A stretch of DNA of 64,000 nt, taken from contig NZ_CP188258.1 in NCBI RefSeq assembly GCF_049994905.1, positions 1,054,001 to 1,118,000 of the forward strand, given 5' to 3'. Below are positions 43,660 through 53,120 of the stretch, piece after piece. Each line of letters begins with the position of its first letter. The first letter of the stretch is position 1. The notes beneath the pieces are model-generated. The model did no database searches. It was not told where the DNA came from and worked only from the letters and a program-made list of their open reading frames with translations. The position numbers and the translations under genes are program-made. Source of the stretch: Diaminobutyricibacter sp049994905 (GTDB taxonomy: Bacteria; Actinomycetota; Actinomycetes; Actinomycetales; Microbacteriaceae).

Positions 43660-43671
43660 TAGGTTGTGAGG
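43660..43671 (+). promoter_or_regulatory. Leaderless-type -10 of the cbs gene
   Basis: TAGGTT (43660-43665) lies 6 nt before GTG 43672 and directly touches the alternative GTG 43666. CTTGCC 16 bp upstream could be the -35. The spacing favours GTG 43672 as the start. Confidence 0.45.
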
Positions 43672-45036
<1,365 letters not shown>

Positions 45037-45076
45037 CTGCGTGAGCTCAGGCGAACCCACGTAAGGACACATCACC

Positions 45077-46231
45077 ATGGCAGACACCCGCCAGGGCTTC
45101 GACACACGCGCCATCCACGACGGCCAGGAGTTCGACCCGGCTACCGGTGCGATCATCCCGCCGATCTACCAGACCGCGACGTTCGTGCAGGACGGCATCG
45201 GCGTCCTGCACGGTGGCTACGAGTACGGGCGGTCCGGCAATCCGACGCGCACGTCGCTCGAGACGTTGCTCGCGTCGCTCGAGGGCGGCAGGCGCGCGTT
45301 CTCGTTCTCGTCCGGTCTGGCTGCGGAGGACGCGCTGCTCAGGGCGGTGCTGAAACCCGGCGACCATGTCGTGCTCGGCAACGACGTCTACGGGGGAACG
45401 CACCGCCTCATCGACCGGGTGCACGGCGCCTGGGGCGTGCGGAACACGACGGTCGACCTCGGCGATCTCGACGCGGCACGTGCGGCACTCGCGATAGACG
45501 GCACCCGCATCCTCTGGATAGAGACGCCGAGCAACCCGCTGATGAAGATCAGCGACATCGCTGCGCTCGCAGAACTCGGTCACGCGGTCGGTGCGCTCGT
45601 CGTCGTCGACAATACGTTCGCGTCCCCAGCACTCCAGCAGCCGCTCACGCTCGGCGCCGACGTGATCGTGCATTCGACGACGAAGTACCTGGGCGGCCAC
45701 TCCGACGTGATCGGCGGCGCGCTCGTCATCGACGACGAGGAGCTCGCCGCGCAGGTCGGGTTCATCCAGTTCGCGGCGGGCGCCGTCTCGTCGCCGATGG
45801 ATGCGTGGCTCACCGTACGGGGGATCAAGACCCTGGGGGTGCGGATGGCGCGCCACTGCGCCAACGCACAGGCGATCGCGGAGGCGCTGGTCGGCCATCC
45901 CGCGATCGTTGCCGTCAACTACCCGGGCCTGCCGACGCATCCGGGCCACGCGCTCGCCGCGCGACAGATGAGCGGATTCGGCGGGATGCTCTCCGTGGCG
46001 CTCGCCGGGGGTGCCGCCGCCGCCCGCCGGTTCGCCGAATCGACGACCATCTTCCAGCTCGCGGAGTCGCTCGGCGGCGTCGAATCGCTGATCGGCTACC
46101 CGTCGGAGATGACGCACGCCTCGGTGCGCGGAACGGCCCTCGAGGTGCCGGACAACGTCATCCGCCTGTCCGTCGGCATCGAAGATGAAGCCGACCTGCT
46201 CGCCGACATCGAGGCCGCGCTCGCCCGTTGA
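45077..46231 (+). CDS. metB: Cystathionine gamma-synthase/gamma-lyase
   Basis: A 384-residue Cys/Met-metabolism PLP enzyme. Motifs: FDTRAIHDGQEFDPATGAII, YEYGRSGNPTRTSLETLLAS, SSGLAAEDALL, ETPSNPLMKISDIAALAEL, VVVDNTFASPALQQPLTLGA and the PLP lysine in HSTTKYLGGHSDVIGG. Length and motifs fit both MetB (cystathionine from an activated homoserine and cysteine) and gamma-lyase (cystathionine to cysteine). Co-transcription with cystathionine beta-synthase favours the lyase direction. ATG 45077 follows AAGGAC. The symbol metB is family-level. Confidence 0.9.
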   Translation: MADTRQGFDTRAIHDGQEFDPATGAIIPPIYQTATFVQDGIGVLHGGYEYGRSGNPTRTSLETLLASLEGGRRAFSFSSGLAAEDALLRAVLKPGDHVVLGNDVYGGTHRLIDRVHGAWGVRNTTVDLGDLDAARAALAIDGTRILWIETPSNPLMKISDIAALAELGHAVGALVVVDNTFASPALQQPLTLGADVIVHSTTKYLGGHSDVIGGALVIDDEELAAQVGFIQFAAGAVSSPMDAWLTVRGIKTLGVRMARHCANAQAIAEALVGHPAIVAVNYPGLPTHPGHALAARQMSGFGGMLSVALAGGAAAARRFAESTTIFQLAESLGGVESLIGYPSEMTHASVRGTALEVPDNVIRLSVGIEDEADLLADIEAALAR

Positions 46232-46296
46232 AACGACTTAAGGCGCTCATAGGGGCACCACAGGGCCGAGCGATGTAGTCCACTCAGAGTGTGGGG

Positions 46297-47646
46297 ATGT
46301 CGAACACATCCCTCCCTCTCTCCCTCGACATCGTCGTGCCCGTGTACAACGAGCAGGCGACGCTCGACACCAGCATCCGCCGGCTCCACGACTACCTCAC
46401 CGGGCAGGTCGACGTCGCCTGGCGGATCACCATCGCGGACAACGCGAGCACGGATGAGACCCCCGCGATCGCGGACCGCCTCGCTTCCGAGCTCGGCGAC
46501 GTCATCGCGGTGCACCTGGCACAGAAGGGTCGCGGGAGGGCGCTCAAACACGTGTGGGGCAGTTCGCCGGCCGAGGTGCTCGTTTACCTCGACGAGGACC
46601 TCTCCACTGACCTGGCCGCACTGCCGCCCCTGGTGGCCCCACTGCTGTCGGGCCACTCGGACCTCGCGATCGGCACCAGGCTCGGCCGCACCGCCAGGGT
46701 CAGCCGCGGCGGCAAACGCGAATTCATCTCACGCAGCTACAACCTGCTGCTGCGCCGCACGATGTCGGTCGGGTTCACGGATGCGCAGTGCGGGTTCAAA
46801 GCGATCCGTCGCGACGTCGCCGACCGCCTCCTGCCGCTCGTGGAAGACGACGCGTGGTTCTTCGACACCGAGCTGCTCATCCTCGCCGAGCGGGCCGGGA
46901 TGCGCATCCACGAGATCCCGGTCGACTGGGTCGACGACCCCGACAGCTCCGTCGACATCGTGGGAACCGCTGTGGAGGACATCCGCGGGATGCTCCGGGT
47001 GGGGTCGAACATCGCGCGAGGCCGCATCCCGCTCGAAGCGATCTATGCGGAATTCGGGCGAAGGCCGTTCGAGCCTCCGCGCGTGCCCGGGTTCTTCGGC
47101 CAGGTCGTGCGGTTCGCTGCGGTCGGTGTGCTCTCCACCGCGGCGTTCGCGCTGCTCTACCTCGTGCTTCAGGGGGTCATGGCCGCGCAGGCGGCGAACT
47201 TCGTCGCGCTGCTGCTCACGACACTCGCCAACACCTGGGCGAACCGCCGGTTCACCTTCGGAGTGCGGGGCAGACCCGGGGCGGTGAGGCACCAGTTCCA
47301 GGGTCTGATCGTCTTCGGCATCGCGTGGGCGATGACGAGTGGGTCGCTGGTGCTGCTGAACGTCGCGGCGCCGAACGCACCCGCCCAGGTCGAACTGATC
47401 GTGCTGACGATCGCAAACCTGCTCGCAACGCTCGTGCGGTTCGCGCTGCTCCGGCTCTGGGTGTTCCGTGCGCAGGTGCGCCGCGGGGTCGCGGAGGCGC
47501 CGACGCCTCCGCCGGCGAGTGGCGGCCCGGATGCGAGCGTCAGCCACCAACCGCACAGCCGTGGGCCGCATGCCAACGCACCCACACCATCCGATCGAAA
47601 GACGGCCGTCGCCGACGGCCTCCGACAGGAAGCGAACCCCTCATGA
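46297..47646 (+). CDS. Family 2 glycosyltransferase fused to a GtrA-like membrane domain
   Basis: A 449-residue bifunctional protein. The N-terminal GT2 domain (about residues 1-230) has LDIVVPVYNEQATLDTSI, KGRGRALKHVW, the DxD-type LVYLDEDLSTDLAAL and CGFKAIRRDVADRLLPL, like polyprenyl-phosphate sugar transferases (DPM1/GtrB). The C-terminal part (about 255-385) has four helices typical of GtrA flippases (RFAAVGVLSTAAFALLYLVL, NTWANRRFTFGV). It would make a polyprenyl-linked sugar and flip it for the GT39 enzyme encoded next, which overlaps by 4 bp. ATG 46297 has CAGAGT 6 nt upstream; GTG 46291 is possible. A disordered Pro/Ser tail ends it. Confidence 0.92.
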   Translation: MSNTSLPLSLDIVVPVYNEQATLDTSIRRLHDYLTGQVDVAWRITIADNASTDETPAIADRLASELGDVIAVHLAQKGRGRALKHVWGSSPAEVLVYLDEDLSTDLAALPPLVAPLLSGHSDLAIGTRLGRTARVSRGGKREFISRSYNLLLRRTMSVGFTDAQCGFKAIRRDVADRLLPLVEDDAWFFDTELLILAERAGMRIHEIPVDWVDDPDSSVDIVGTAVEDIRGMLRVGSNIARGRIPLEAIYAEFGRRPFEPPRVPGFFGQVVRFAAVGVLSTAAFALLYLVLQGVMAAQAANFVALLLTTLANTWANRRFTFGVRGRPGAVRHQFQGLIVFGIAWAMTSGSLVLLNVAAPNAPAQVELIVLTIANLLATLVRFALLRLWVFRAQVRRGVAEAPTPPPASGGPDASVSHQPHSRGPHANAPTPSDRKTAVADGLRQEANPS

Positions 47647-49868
47647 GCGCAACGACTACGGCACCTGCCGGCGCGACGACCACGGCGCCTGCGGGCGCAA
47701 CGACCACTACGGCGCCTGCGGGCGCGACAAGCTCTACGGCCCCTGCCGGCCCGACGACGACACGTGCGGCCTCGCTCGGCGACCGCATGCGCTCTGCCGG
47801 CCGCTGGGTGATCCGTGGCAAAGCTGAATCGGCGGCGTGGGAGCGGCCGGCCCTTCTGGGCCTGCTCGCTCTCACAGCACTGCTGTACCTCTGGGATCTG
47901 GCCGCCAGCGGCTGGGCGAACTCGTTCTACTCGGCGGCCGTGCAGGCGGGGTCGGTGAACTGGGAGGCCTTCTTCTACGGTTCGAGCGACGCGGCCAACT
48001 CGATCACGGTCGACAAGCCACCGGCGAGCCTGTGGATCATGGCGCTCTCGGTGCGGGTGTTCGGACTGAGTTCGTGGAGCATCCTCGTTCCCGAGGCCGT
48101 GATGGGTGTCGCGACCGTGGCGCTCGTCTACTGCATCGTGCGGCGCAACTTCTCGGCCCGCACGGCGTTGCTCGCCGGTGGCGTGCTGGCGGTCACCCCG
48201 GTCGCGGCCCTGATGTTCCGTTTCAACAACCCGGATGCGCTGCTCGTGCTGCTGCTGACGGCGGCGACGTACTTCACGCTGCGGGCCATCGAGTCGGGTC
48301 GCCTCCGCTGGCTGATCTGGGCCGGAGTCGCCGTCGGATTCGGGTTCCTCACCAAGCAGCTCCAGGCGTTCCTGATCCTCCCCGTGCTCGCGGGGGTCTA
48401 CCTGGCGGTCGCGCCTGTGTCAGTCCGCAGGCGGCTCGGGCACCTGCTCGCGGCACTCGGCGCGGTCGTCGTCTCAGCCGGATGGTGGGTCGCGATCGTC
48501 GAACTCGTTCCGGCCTCGATGCGGCCGTACATCGGGGGCTCTCAGACGAACAGCTTCCTCGAGCTGACCTTCGGGTACAACGGCCTCGGACGCCTGACCG
48601 GCAACGAGACCGGAAGCGTCACGGGAGGCGGAGCGGCCGGCGCCGGTGCCGCCGGCGGGGGAGCGGGAATGTGGGGCGCGACGGGAATCTTCCGGCTCTT
48701 CGAGAACGAGGTCGGCGGGCAGATCGCCTGGCTGCTTCCCGCGGCACTGGTGCTCTTCGTCGCAGCTCTGGTGCTCGGCCGGGTGGCGAAGCGAACGGAT
48801 GCGCGCCGCGCGACACTGCTCCTGTTCGGCGGCTGGCTCATCGTCACCGCCCTCGCCTTCAGTTTCATGGCCGGCATCTTCCACGCCTACTACACGGTGG
48901 CACTCGCACCGGCGCTCGCGGGGGTGGTTGCGATCGGGGCCGGCGCCGTCTGGGCGGCACGGGAACGGCTGTGGGTGCGCATCCTCGCCGCGGTCACGGT
49001 ACTCGGGACGGGGGTCTGGGCGTACGCGCTACTGAGCCGCGCCGACGCCTGGCTTCCCTGGCTGAAATTCGTGGTCGTCGTGCTCGCCGTCGTTGCGGCG
49101 GTGCTGCTGGTGCTTCCGCGCCGGGGACGGATGTTCGCAGCCGTCACGATCGCGGTGGCGCTGACGAGCACCCTGCTCGCGCCCGCCGCGTATTCGATCG
49201 AAACGATTACGACGCCGCACGCCGGGTCGATCGTGACGGCCGGCCCGACGGTGAGCGGTGCGATGGGCGGCTTCGGCGGGCGGCCCGGTGGCCAGGGTGG
49301 TCCTGGTGGTGCGGGTGGACCTGCCGGTGCTGGTGGTGCTGCGGTCGCAGGCGGTGCGGGCGGTCCGGGTGCCGGTGGGTTCGGCAACGGTCCGGGCCAG
49401 GCGCCCGCGCAGGGGACGGCCGGCGGTGCGACGACAGGCGGTGCGGGCGCAGGCGGTGCGACGGGGGCGCAAGCCGGCGGCGCTCGAGGCGCTGCCGGAG
49501 GGCTTCTCGACTCGAGTTCCGTGAGCGCGGCGGTGAAGGCACTGCTGCTCAAGGACGCCGCCTCATACCAGTGGGTCGCGGCAGCGGTCGGGTCGAACAG
49601 CGCAGCCGGCTATCAGCTGGCCACGGGCAAGGCGGTCATGCCGATCGGCGGCTTCAACGGGAGCGACCCGTCGCCGACCCTGGCCGAGTTCAAGGCCGAC
49701 GTCGCCTCCGGCAAGGTGCACTACTTCATTGCAGGCGGCGGCGGTGGGCAGTCGAACGGAGGGAGCAACGCCTCGAGCAGCATCGCGAGCTGGGTAGAGC
49801 AGAACTTCGCCGCAAGCTCGGTCGGCGGGGTCACCCTGTACGACCTGTCTGGCGGCTCAGCGCAATAG
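47643..49868 (+). CDS. GT39-type membrane glycosyltransferase with Gly-rich insert
   Basis: A 741-residue ArnT/PMT-like enzyme that transfers a sugar from a polyprenyl-phosphate donor outside the membrane. An N-terminal 8-residue tandem repeat (TTTAPAGA) covers about residues 4-38. Some ten transmembrane helices follow, with the donor loop region SGWANSFYSAAVQAGSVNWE, DKPPASLWIMALSVRVFG and FRFNNPDALLVLLLTAATYF. A Gly/Ala-rich segment (about residues 540-620) precedes a C-terminal soluble domain (VAAAVGSNSAAGYQLATGKA, WVEQNFAASSVGGVTLYDLS). A second short Gly-rich loop is near residue 325. Its ATG overlaps the GT2-GtrA stop, so the two supply and use the same lipid-linked sugar. Confidence 0.9.
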   Translation: MSATTTAPAGATTTAPAGATTTTAPAGATSSTAPAGPTTTRAASLGDRMRSAGRWVIRGKAESAAWERPALLGLLALTALLYLWDLAASGWANSFYSAAVQAGSVNWEAFFYGSSDAANSITVDKPPASLWIMALSVRVFGLSSWSILVPEAVMGVATVALVYCIVRRNFSARTALLAGGVLAVTPVAALMFRFNNPDALLVLLLTAATYFTLRAIESGRLRWLIWAGVAVGFGFLTKQLQAFLILPVLAGVYLAVAPVSVRRRLGHLLAALGAVVVSAGWWVAIVELVPASMRPYIGGSQTNSFLELTFGYNGLGRLTGNETGSVTGGGAAGAGAAGGGAGMWGATGIFRLFENEVGGQIAWLLPAALVLFVAALVLGRVAKRTDARRATLLLFGGWLIVTALAFSFMAGIFHAYYTVALAPALAGVVAIGAGAVWAARERLWVRILAAVTVLGTGVWAYALLSRADAWLPWLKFVVVVLAVVAAVLLVLPRRGRMFAAVTIAVALTSTLLAPAAYSIETITTPHAGSIVTAGPTVSGAMGGFGGRPGGQGGPGGAGGPAGAGGAAVAGGAGGPGAGGFGNGPGQAPAQGTAGGATTGGAGAGGATGAQAGGARGAAGGLLDSSSVSAAVKALLLKDAASYQWVAAAVGSNSAAGYQLATGKAVMPIGGFNGSDPSPTLAEFKADVASGKVHYFIAGGGGGQSNGGSNASSSIASWVEQNFAASSVGGVTLYDLSGGSAQ
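47649..47760 (+). repeat. Coding tandem repeat (TTTAPAGA units)
   Basis: Four imperfect 24-27-bp units with core ACGGCGCCTGCGGGCGC encode a Thr/Ala/Pro-rich cytoplasmic tail at the start of the GT39 protein. The array is in frame, so copy-number change would only alter tail length. Confidence 0.7.
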
Positions 49869-49911
49869 ACCAAATGCGCCGGATGTCGGTGGCCCGCACC
49901 ATCATGGAGAC

Positions 49912-51327
49912 ATGACGGAAAGCGGGCCACCGGTGTCTGATTGGTCCCAGGCAGTCACAGCGACGACTCCGCATGGCCACCTGGGGCTGGCGGGTGGCAC
50001 TGCCCTCTACGTCGCCGCGGTTCTTGGAACGGGCATCCTCGTGCTGCCTGCGCTCGCCGCTGCTGCCGCCGGTCCCGGGGCGATCCTTGCGGTGGCAGCA
50101 CTGGCGATCATCTCGATTCCACTTGCGTCCACGTTCGCTGCACTCGCCCGTCGCTATCCCGATGCGGGCGGGGTCGCGACCTTCGCGCGCCGCGCATTCG
50201 GTCCGACGGCGGCGCGCGTGATCAGCTACTGGTTCTTCTTCGGCACCCCGATCGGCGCACCGATCGCCGCTCTCATGACCGCCGAGTACGTCGTCGCCGT
50301 GATGGGCGGCACGCGCACCACGACGGTGGTGATCGCGATCGCGCTCATCGCCATCCCGGTCGTTGTGACAGCGTTCGGCGTCCGCTTCGCCGGGTGGCTG
50401 CAGCTGGTGCTCTCCGCGGCACTCGTTGCCGTGCTCGTCTTCGTGCTCGCCTCGGCGCTGCCCCACGCCGATGCGGCCAACCTCACGCCGTTCCTGCCCC
50501 ACGGCCTCTCGGGGGTGGGTGCCGCGATGAGCCTGTATATCTGGGCCTTCGCCGGATGGGAGGCCGTGGCCGGCATCGGCGGCGAGTTCCGGCATCCGAA
50601 CCGGGACATCCCGCGGGCCACCGCGCTGGCGCTCGTGATCGTATCCGTCGCCTACCTCGCCATCCAGACGGTCACGGTGACGGTGCTCGGCAGCCAGGCG
50701 GCCAAGAGCGCTGTGCCCCTGCTCGACCTCGTTCTCGTCTCGAGCGGACGCAGCGGCGGAATCGTCGTCGCAGCGATCGCCGCCATCGTCGTCACCGGGG
50801 TGTTCAACGCCTACCTCGCCGCATTCAGCAAACTGGGCGCCGCGATGGGTCGCGACGGCGACCTTCCGCGATGGTTCGGGCGCGGCGTCGAGAACGGGGG
50901 AGTGGCCCGTCGCGGGCTGTTGCTCTCTGCCGCGATCATGGCCGTCTATTCCGTGTTCGTGATGTCGATCGGCGAACTGCAGCCGGTCATCCTCGTTCAC
51001 ACCAGCATCGCGGCATCGGTCTACGGGGTCGGTGTCGCTTCGGCGATCGTGCTGCTTCCGCGCTGGTCGCTCGGGTGGTGGATGGCCGCGGCATCATCCC
51101 TTTTCGCCGCCGGGCTGCTGGTGCTGGCGGGCCCCAACCTGATCTACCCGTTTGCCATCGCTCTCGTCGCGGTCCTCGTGGGAGTGGTCATGCGCCGCCG
51201 GGTCCGTTGGCGCGTGCGTTCGGTCGACGCCGAACCGTCCTCTCGGCTGCCGGACCCCCTCGAACCGGCAGACTCCTGCGACGCCGCCGACCGAGCCGCA
51301 GGCGCGCTCTCCGCCGAGCGCCCGTAG
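49912..51327 (+). CDS. APC-family amino acid permease
   Basis: A 471-residue transporter with about 12 helices. The unwound substrate helix reads YVAAVLGTGILVLPALAAAA (about residues 31-50), the Gly-rich motif of the APC/YjeH-like group. AFAGWEAVAGIGGEFRHPNR, the conserved cytoplasmic loop, follows helix 6. The polar C-terminal tail of about 45 residues is probably disordered. It probably exports or imports hydrophobic amino acids; YjeH-like members are methionine/branched-chain exporters, but this is uncertain. ATG 49912 has CATCAT 6 nt upstream. A 13-bp tandem repeat begins in the stop codon. Confidence 0.9.
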   Translation: MTESGPPVSDWSQAVTATTPHGHLGLAGGTALYVAAVLGTGILVLPALAAAAAGPGAILAVAALAIISIPLASTFAALARRYPDAGGVATFARRAFGPTAARVISYWFFFGTPIGAPIAALMTAEYVVAVMGGTRTTTVVIAIALIAIPVVVTAFGVRFAGWLQLVLSAALVAVLVFVLASALPHADAANLTPFLPHGLSGVGAAMSLYIWAFAGWEAVAGIGGEFRHPNRDIPRATALALVIVSVAYLAIQTVTVTVLGSQAAKSAVPLLDLVLVSSGRSGGIVVAAIAAIVVTGVFNAYLAAFSKLGAAMGRDGDLPRWFGRGVENGGVARRGLLLSAAIMAVYSVFVMSIGELQPVILVHTSIAASVYGVGVASAIVLLPRWSLGWWMAAASSLFAAGLLVLAGPNLIYPFAIALVAVLVGVVMRRRVRWRVRSVDAEPSSRLPDPLEPADSCDAADRAAGALSAERP

Positions 51328-51365
51328 CTGCGCACGCGCGCTGCGCACGCGCGCTACGCAATCGC
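51327..51365. repeat. 13-bp tandem repeat after the permease stop
   Basis: GCTGCGCACGCGC occurs at 51327-51339 and 51340-51352, followed by the variant GCTACGCAATCGC (51353-51365). The first base is the last of the stop codon. The array is partly self-complementary and may act as a hairpin. Confidence 0.65.
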
Positions 51366-51391
51366 GCCGCGCGCGAGCCTCTCTCGCCCGT

Positions 51392-51447
51392 CGGGTACAG
51401 GAAGAAGCATCCTAAGGCGCTCATTGGCCGCTTTTTCCTGTGCTCGG
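51392..51447. repeat. Palindromic repeat family B, copy 3
   Basis: Left arm CGGGTACAGGAAGAAGC, right arm GCTTTTTCCTGTGCTCGG, about 21 bp between. It lies between the permease and LacI genes, both on the plus strand, so here it can act as a one-way terminator for the permease. Confidence 0.75.
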
Positions 51448-51507
51448 GGCGTGCGGCCGGCGCGCGGGCATAATGGAGACCGTCGCAGCCGCAGTGTGCA
51501 GGTGCGA

Positions 51508-52557
51508 ATGCCGACCGATCGGAATGACCGCGTGACCGAAGAGACGCCCAAAGGCCGCGCGCCCAGCATGCGTGACGTCGCGCGGATGGCCGGGGTGTCG
51601 CACCAGACCGTGTCGCGCGTGATCAACCATCACCCGAGCATCCGGGAATCCACCAAGCAGCGCGTTCTCGCCGTCATGGACGAGCTGCAGTACCGCCCGA
51701 ACCGCGCAGCTCGGGCGCTCGTGACCAGCCGGTCCAATACGATCGGAGTGCTCGCCGCATCCGCCGCCTCGCTCTACGGCCCCGCGAGCAGTATCAGTGC
51801 CATCGAGGATGCCGCACGCGACGCCGGCTACTACGTCACGGTGGCGCATCTCGGCAGCCTCAATCACGAGGACATCGTGGCGGCGATCGACCACCTGATG
51901 GCCCAGGCGGTCGAAGGCATCGTCGTCGTCGCCCCGCAGGCGCCGGTGCTCGAGGCGATCTCTGCGGTGTCGATCGGCGTGCCGTACGTCACCATGCAGA
52001 CGGCCGGTGTCCTCGAAGGCCACGAACTCTCCGTCGACCAGATCGCCGGCGCGCGCAAGGCCACGCGCCACCTGATCGACCTGGGTCACCGGCGCATCGT
52101 CCACCTGGCCGGGCCCCAGGACTGGCTCGAAGCCCGCGCCAGAATGAAAGGCTTCTTCGACGAACTCGACTCGGCAGGGCTCCTCCACACGGAGGCGGTC
52201 CTCGGCGACTGGACGGCCGACTTCGGCTACCAGGCCGGTCGCGCGCTGCTCGCGGACACCAGCGTGACCGCGGTGTTCTCCTCGAACGACCAGATGGCGC
52301 TGGGGGTGCTCCACGCAGTCCGCGATGCAGGCCTGGATGTTCCCACCGACATCAGTGTCGTCGGGTTCGATGACATCCCCGAAGCCGCGCACTTCTGGCC
52401 GCCGCTCACCACGGTGCGCCAGGACTTCGCCGAGCTGGGAAGGCGCTGCATCGCGCTGCTCCTCGCGGACATCGACGGCGTCACGTCACCGGTCGGCGAG
52501 TTCGTTCAGCCCGAGCTGATCGTGCGCGCGTCGACCGCGCGCCCCTCCTCCCGCTGA
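51508..52557 (+). CDS. LacI-family regulator, AraR candidate
   Basis: A 349-residue repressor with helix-turn-helix SMRDVARMAGVSHQTVSRVI (about residues 18-37), hinge YRPNRAARALVTSRSNTIGV, and effector-domain motifs ISAIEDAARDAGYYVTVAHL, GARKATRHLIDLGHRRIVHL, VTAVFSSNDQMALGVLHAVR and VVGFDDIPEAAHFWPPLTTV. It lies upstream of araBDA in the same direction, beyond a repeat-rich gap, and a LacI-like site (TGTTACCGTTCACA) overlaps the araB start region. Arabinose control is therefore likely but inferred. Start ATG 51508; GTG 51532 is possible. CATAAT at about 51468 may be its -10. Confidence 0.9.
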   Translation: MPTDRNDRVTEETPKGRAPSMRDVARMAGVSHQTVSRVINHHPSIRESTKQRVLAVMDELQYRPNRAARALVTSRSNTIGVLAASAASLYGPASSISAIEDAARDAGYYVTVAHLGSLNHEDIVAAIDHLMAQAVEGIVVVAPQAPVLEAISAVSIGVPYVTMQTAGVLEGHELSVDQIAGARKATRHLIDLGHRRIVHLAGPQDWLEARARMKGFFDELDSAGLLHTEAVLGDWTADFGYQAGRALLADTSVTAVFSSNDQMALGVLHAVRDAGLDVPTDISVVGFDDIPEAAHFWPPLTTVRQDFAELGRRCIALLLADIDGVTSPVGEFVQPELIVRASTARPSSR

Positions 52558-52580
52558 CGGGCCTTCTCCCGTCGGGCAGT

Positions 52581-52625
52581 CTCCCGCTTCCGCTCCCGCT
52601 CCCGCTCCCGCTTCCGCTTCCCCTT
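52581..52625. repeat. CCCGCT hexamer tandem repeat
   Basis: About seven units of CCCGCT/TCCGCT in a pyrimidine-only strand, directly after the LacI gene. A simple-sequence tract, prone to length variation. Confidence 0.65.
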
Positions 52626-52648
52626 CACGGTTCGGGGCGTTCTCTTCT

Positions 52649-52754
52649 GTTCGTAAAACAGGAGTTCGTGTGACAGGAGTGACTGAAGCGCATCTGGATG
52701 CCCGGAATCGGTCGCAGGGGCCACATCCGTCACACGATCTCCTGTTTTATGAAC
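52649..52754. repeat. Palindromic repeat family A, copy 2
   Basis: A 106-bp element. Left arm begins GTTCGTAAAACAGGAGTTCG and continues TGTGACAGGAGTG; right arm ends CACACGATCTCCTGTTTTAT then GAAC. The arms pair over about 34 bp with about four mismatches around a 38-bp centre (GAAGCGCATCTGGATGCCCG onward). Copy 3 follows 42 bp later in the same orientation. Confidence 0.85.
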
Positions 52755-52796
52755 GACGCGCGGGCGGACGCGGCTTCGTCGGGCCCGACCCTGGTT

Positions 52797-52902
52797 GTTC
52801 GTAAAACAGGAGTTCGTGTTACAGGAGTGGCAGAAGCGCATCCGGATGCCCGGATTCCGTCGCAGGGGCCACATCCGTCACACGATCTCCTGTTTTATGA
52901 GC
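52797..52902. repeat. Palindromic repeat family A, copy 3
   Basis: A 106-bp element nearly identical to copy 2, including the interior (GAAGCGCATCCGGATGCCCG, GTCGCAGGGGCCACATCCG). About ten substitutions separate them by eye and there is no indel. The right end reads GAGC rather than GAAC. Confidence 0.85.
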
Positions 52903-52910
52903 ACGATTCG

Positions 52911-52986
52911 CCGCCCCGATCCGCCCTGCCCCGCCCCGCCCCGACCCTGCCCTGCCCCGCCTCGACCCGCCCCGCCCCACCCCGAC
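52911..52986. repeat. C-rich pentamer-like tract
   Basis: About 75 bp made of CCGCC, CCTGC and CCGAC words with almost no G-run on the plus strand, between family A copy 3 and the araB promoter. The complementary strand is G-rich with runs of four G, so it might form a quadruplex. No coding sense seen. Confidence 0.55.
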
Positions 52987-53011
52987 GCGGCCGCGTCGCG
53001 AACCCGCCGGC

Positions 53012-53066
53012 TTGACAGCGTGCGGGAGTCCGCGTGTACGATAGACCGCAAATGTTACCGTTCACA
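53012..53066 (+). promoter_or_regulatory. araBDA promoter and LacI-type operator
   Basis: TTGACA (53012-53017) and TACGAT (53037-53042), 19 bp apart, are followed by TGTTACCGTTCACA (53053-53066), a CG-centred imperfect palindrome of LacI type. It would sit at or just past the transcription start, a repressing position. Confidence 0.55.
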
Positions 53067-53120
53067 TTAACGAACGGACCAGCAACTCAAGCGACCAGAG
53101 GCCGCGACAAAGGAGTCATC

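Noticed and set aside
46246..46258. TAAGGCGCTCAT shared with the loop of family B copy 3 (51413-51424)
   Set aside because: Only 12 bases match and the family B arms are absent at this site, so it is not counted as a fourth copy.
46788..47642. Extension of the GT39 gene into the GT2-GtrA gene
   Set aside because: It is an out-of-frame shadow of GT2-GtrA; ATG 47643 gives the natural 4-bp overlap.
52649..52902. Family A elements as integron attC sites
   Set aside because: They begin with GTTC and end with GAAC, the reverse of the RYYYAAC...GTTRRRY ends of attC, and no integrase or cassette gene is present.
52649..52902. Family A pair as a small CRISPR array
   Set aside because: Only two adjacent 106-bp units with one spacer, unit far too long, and no cas gene.
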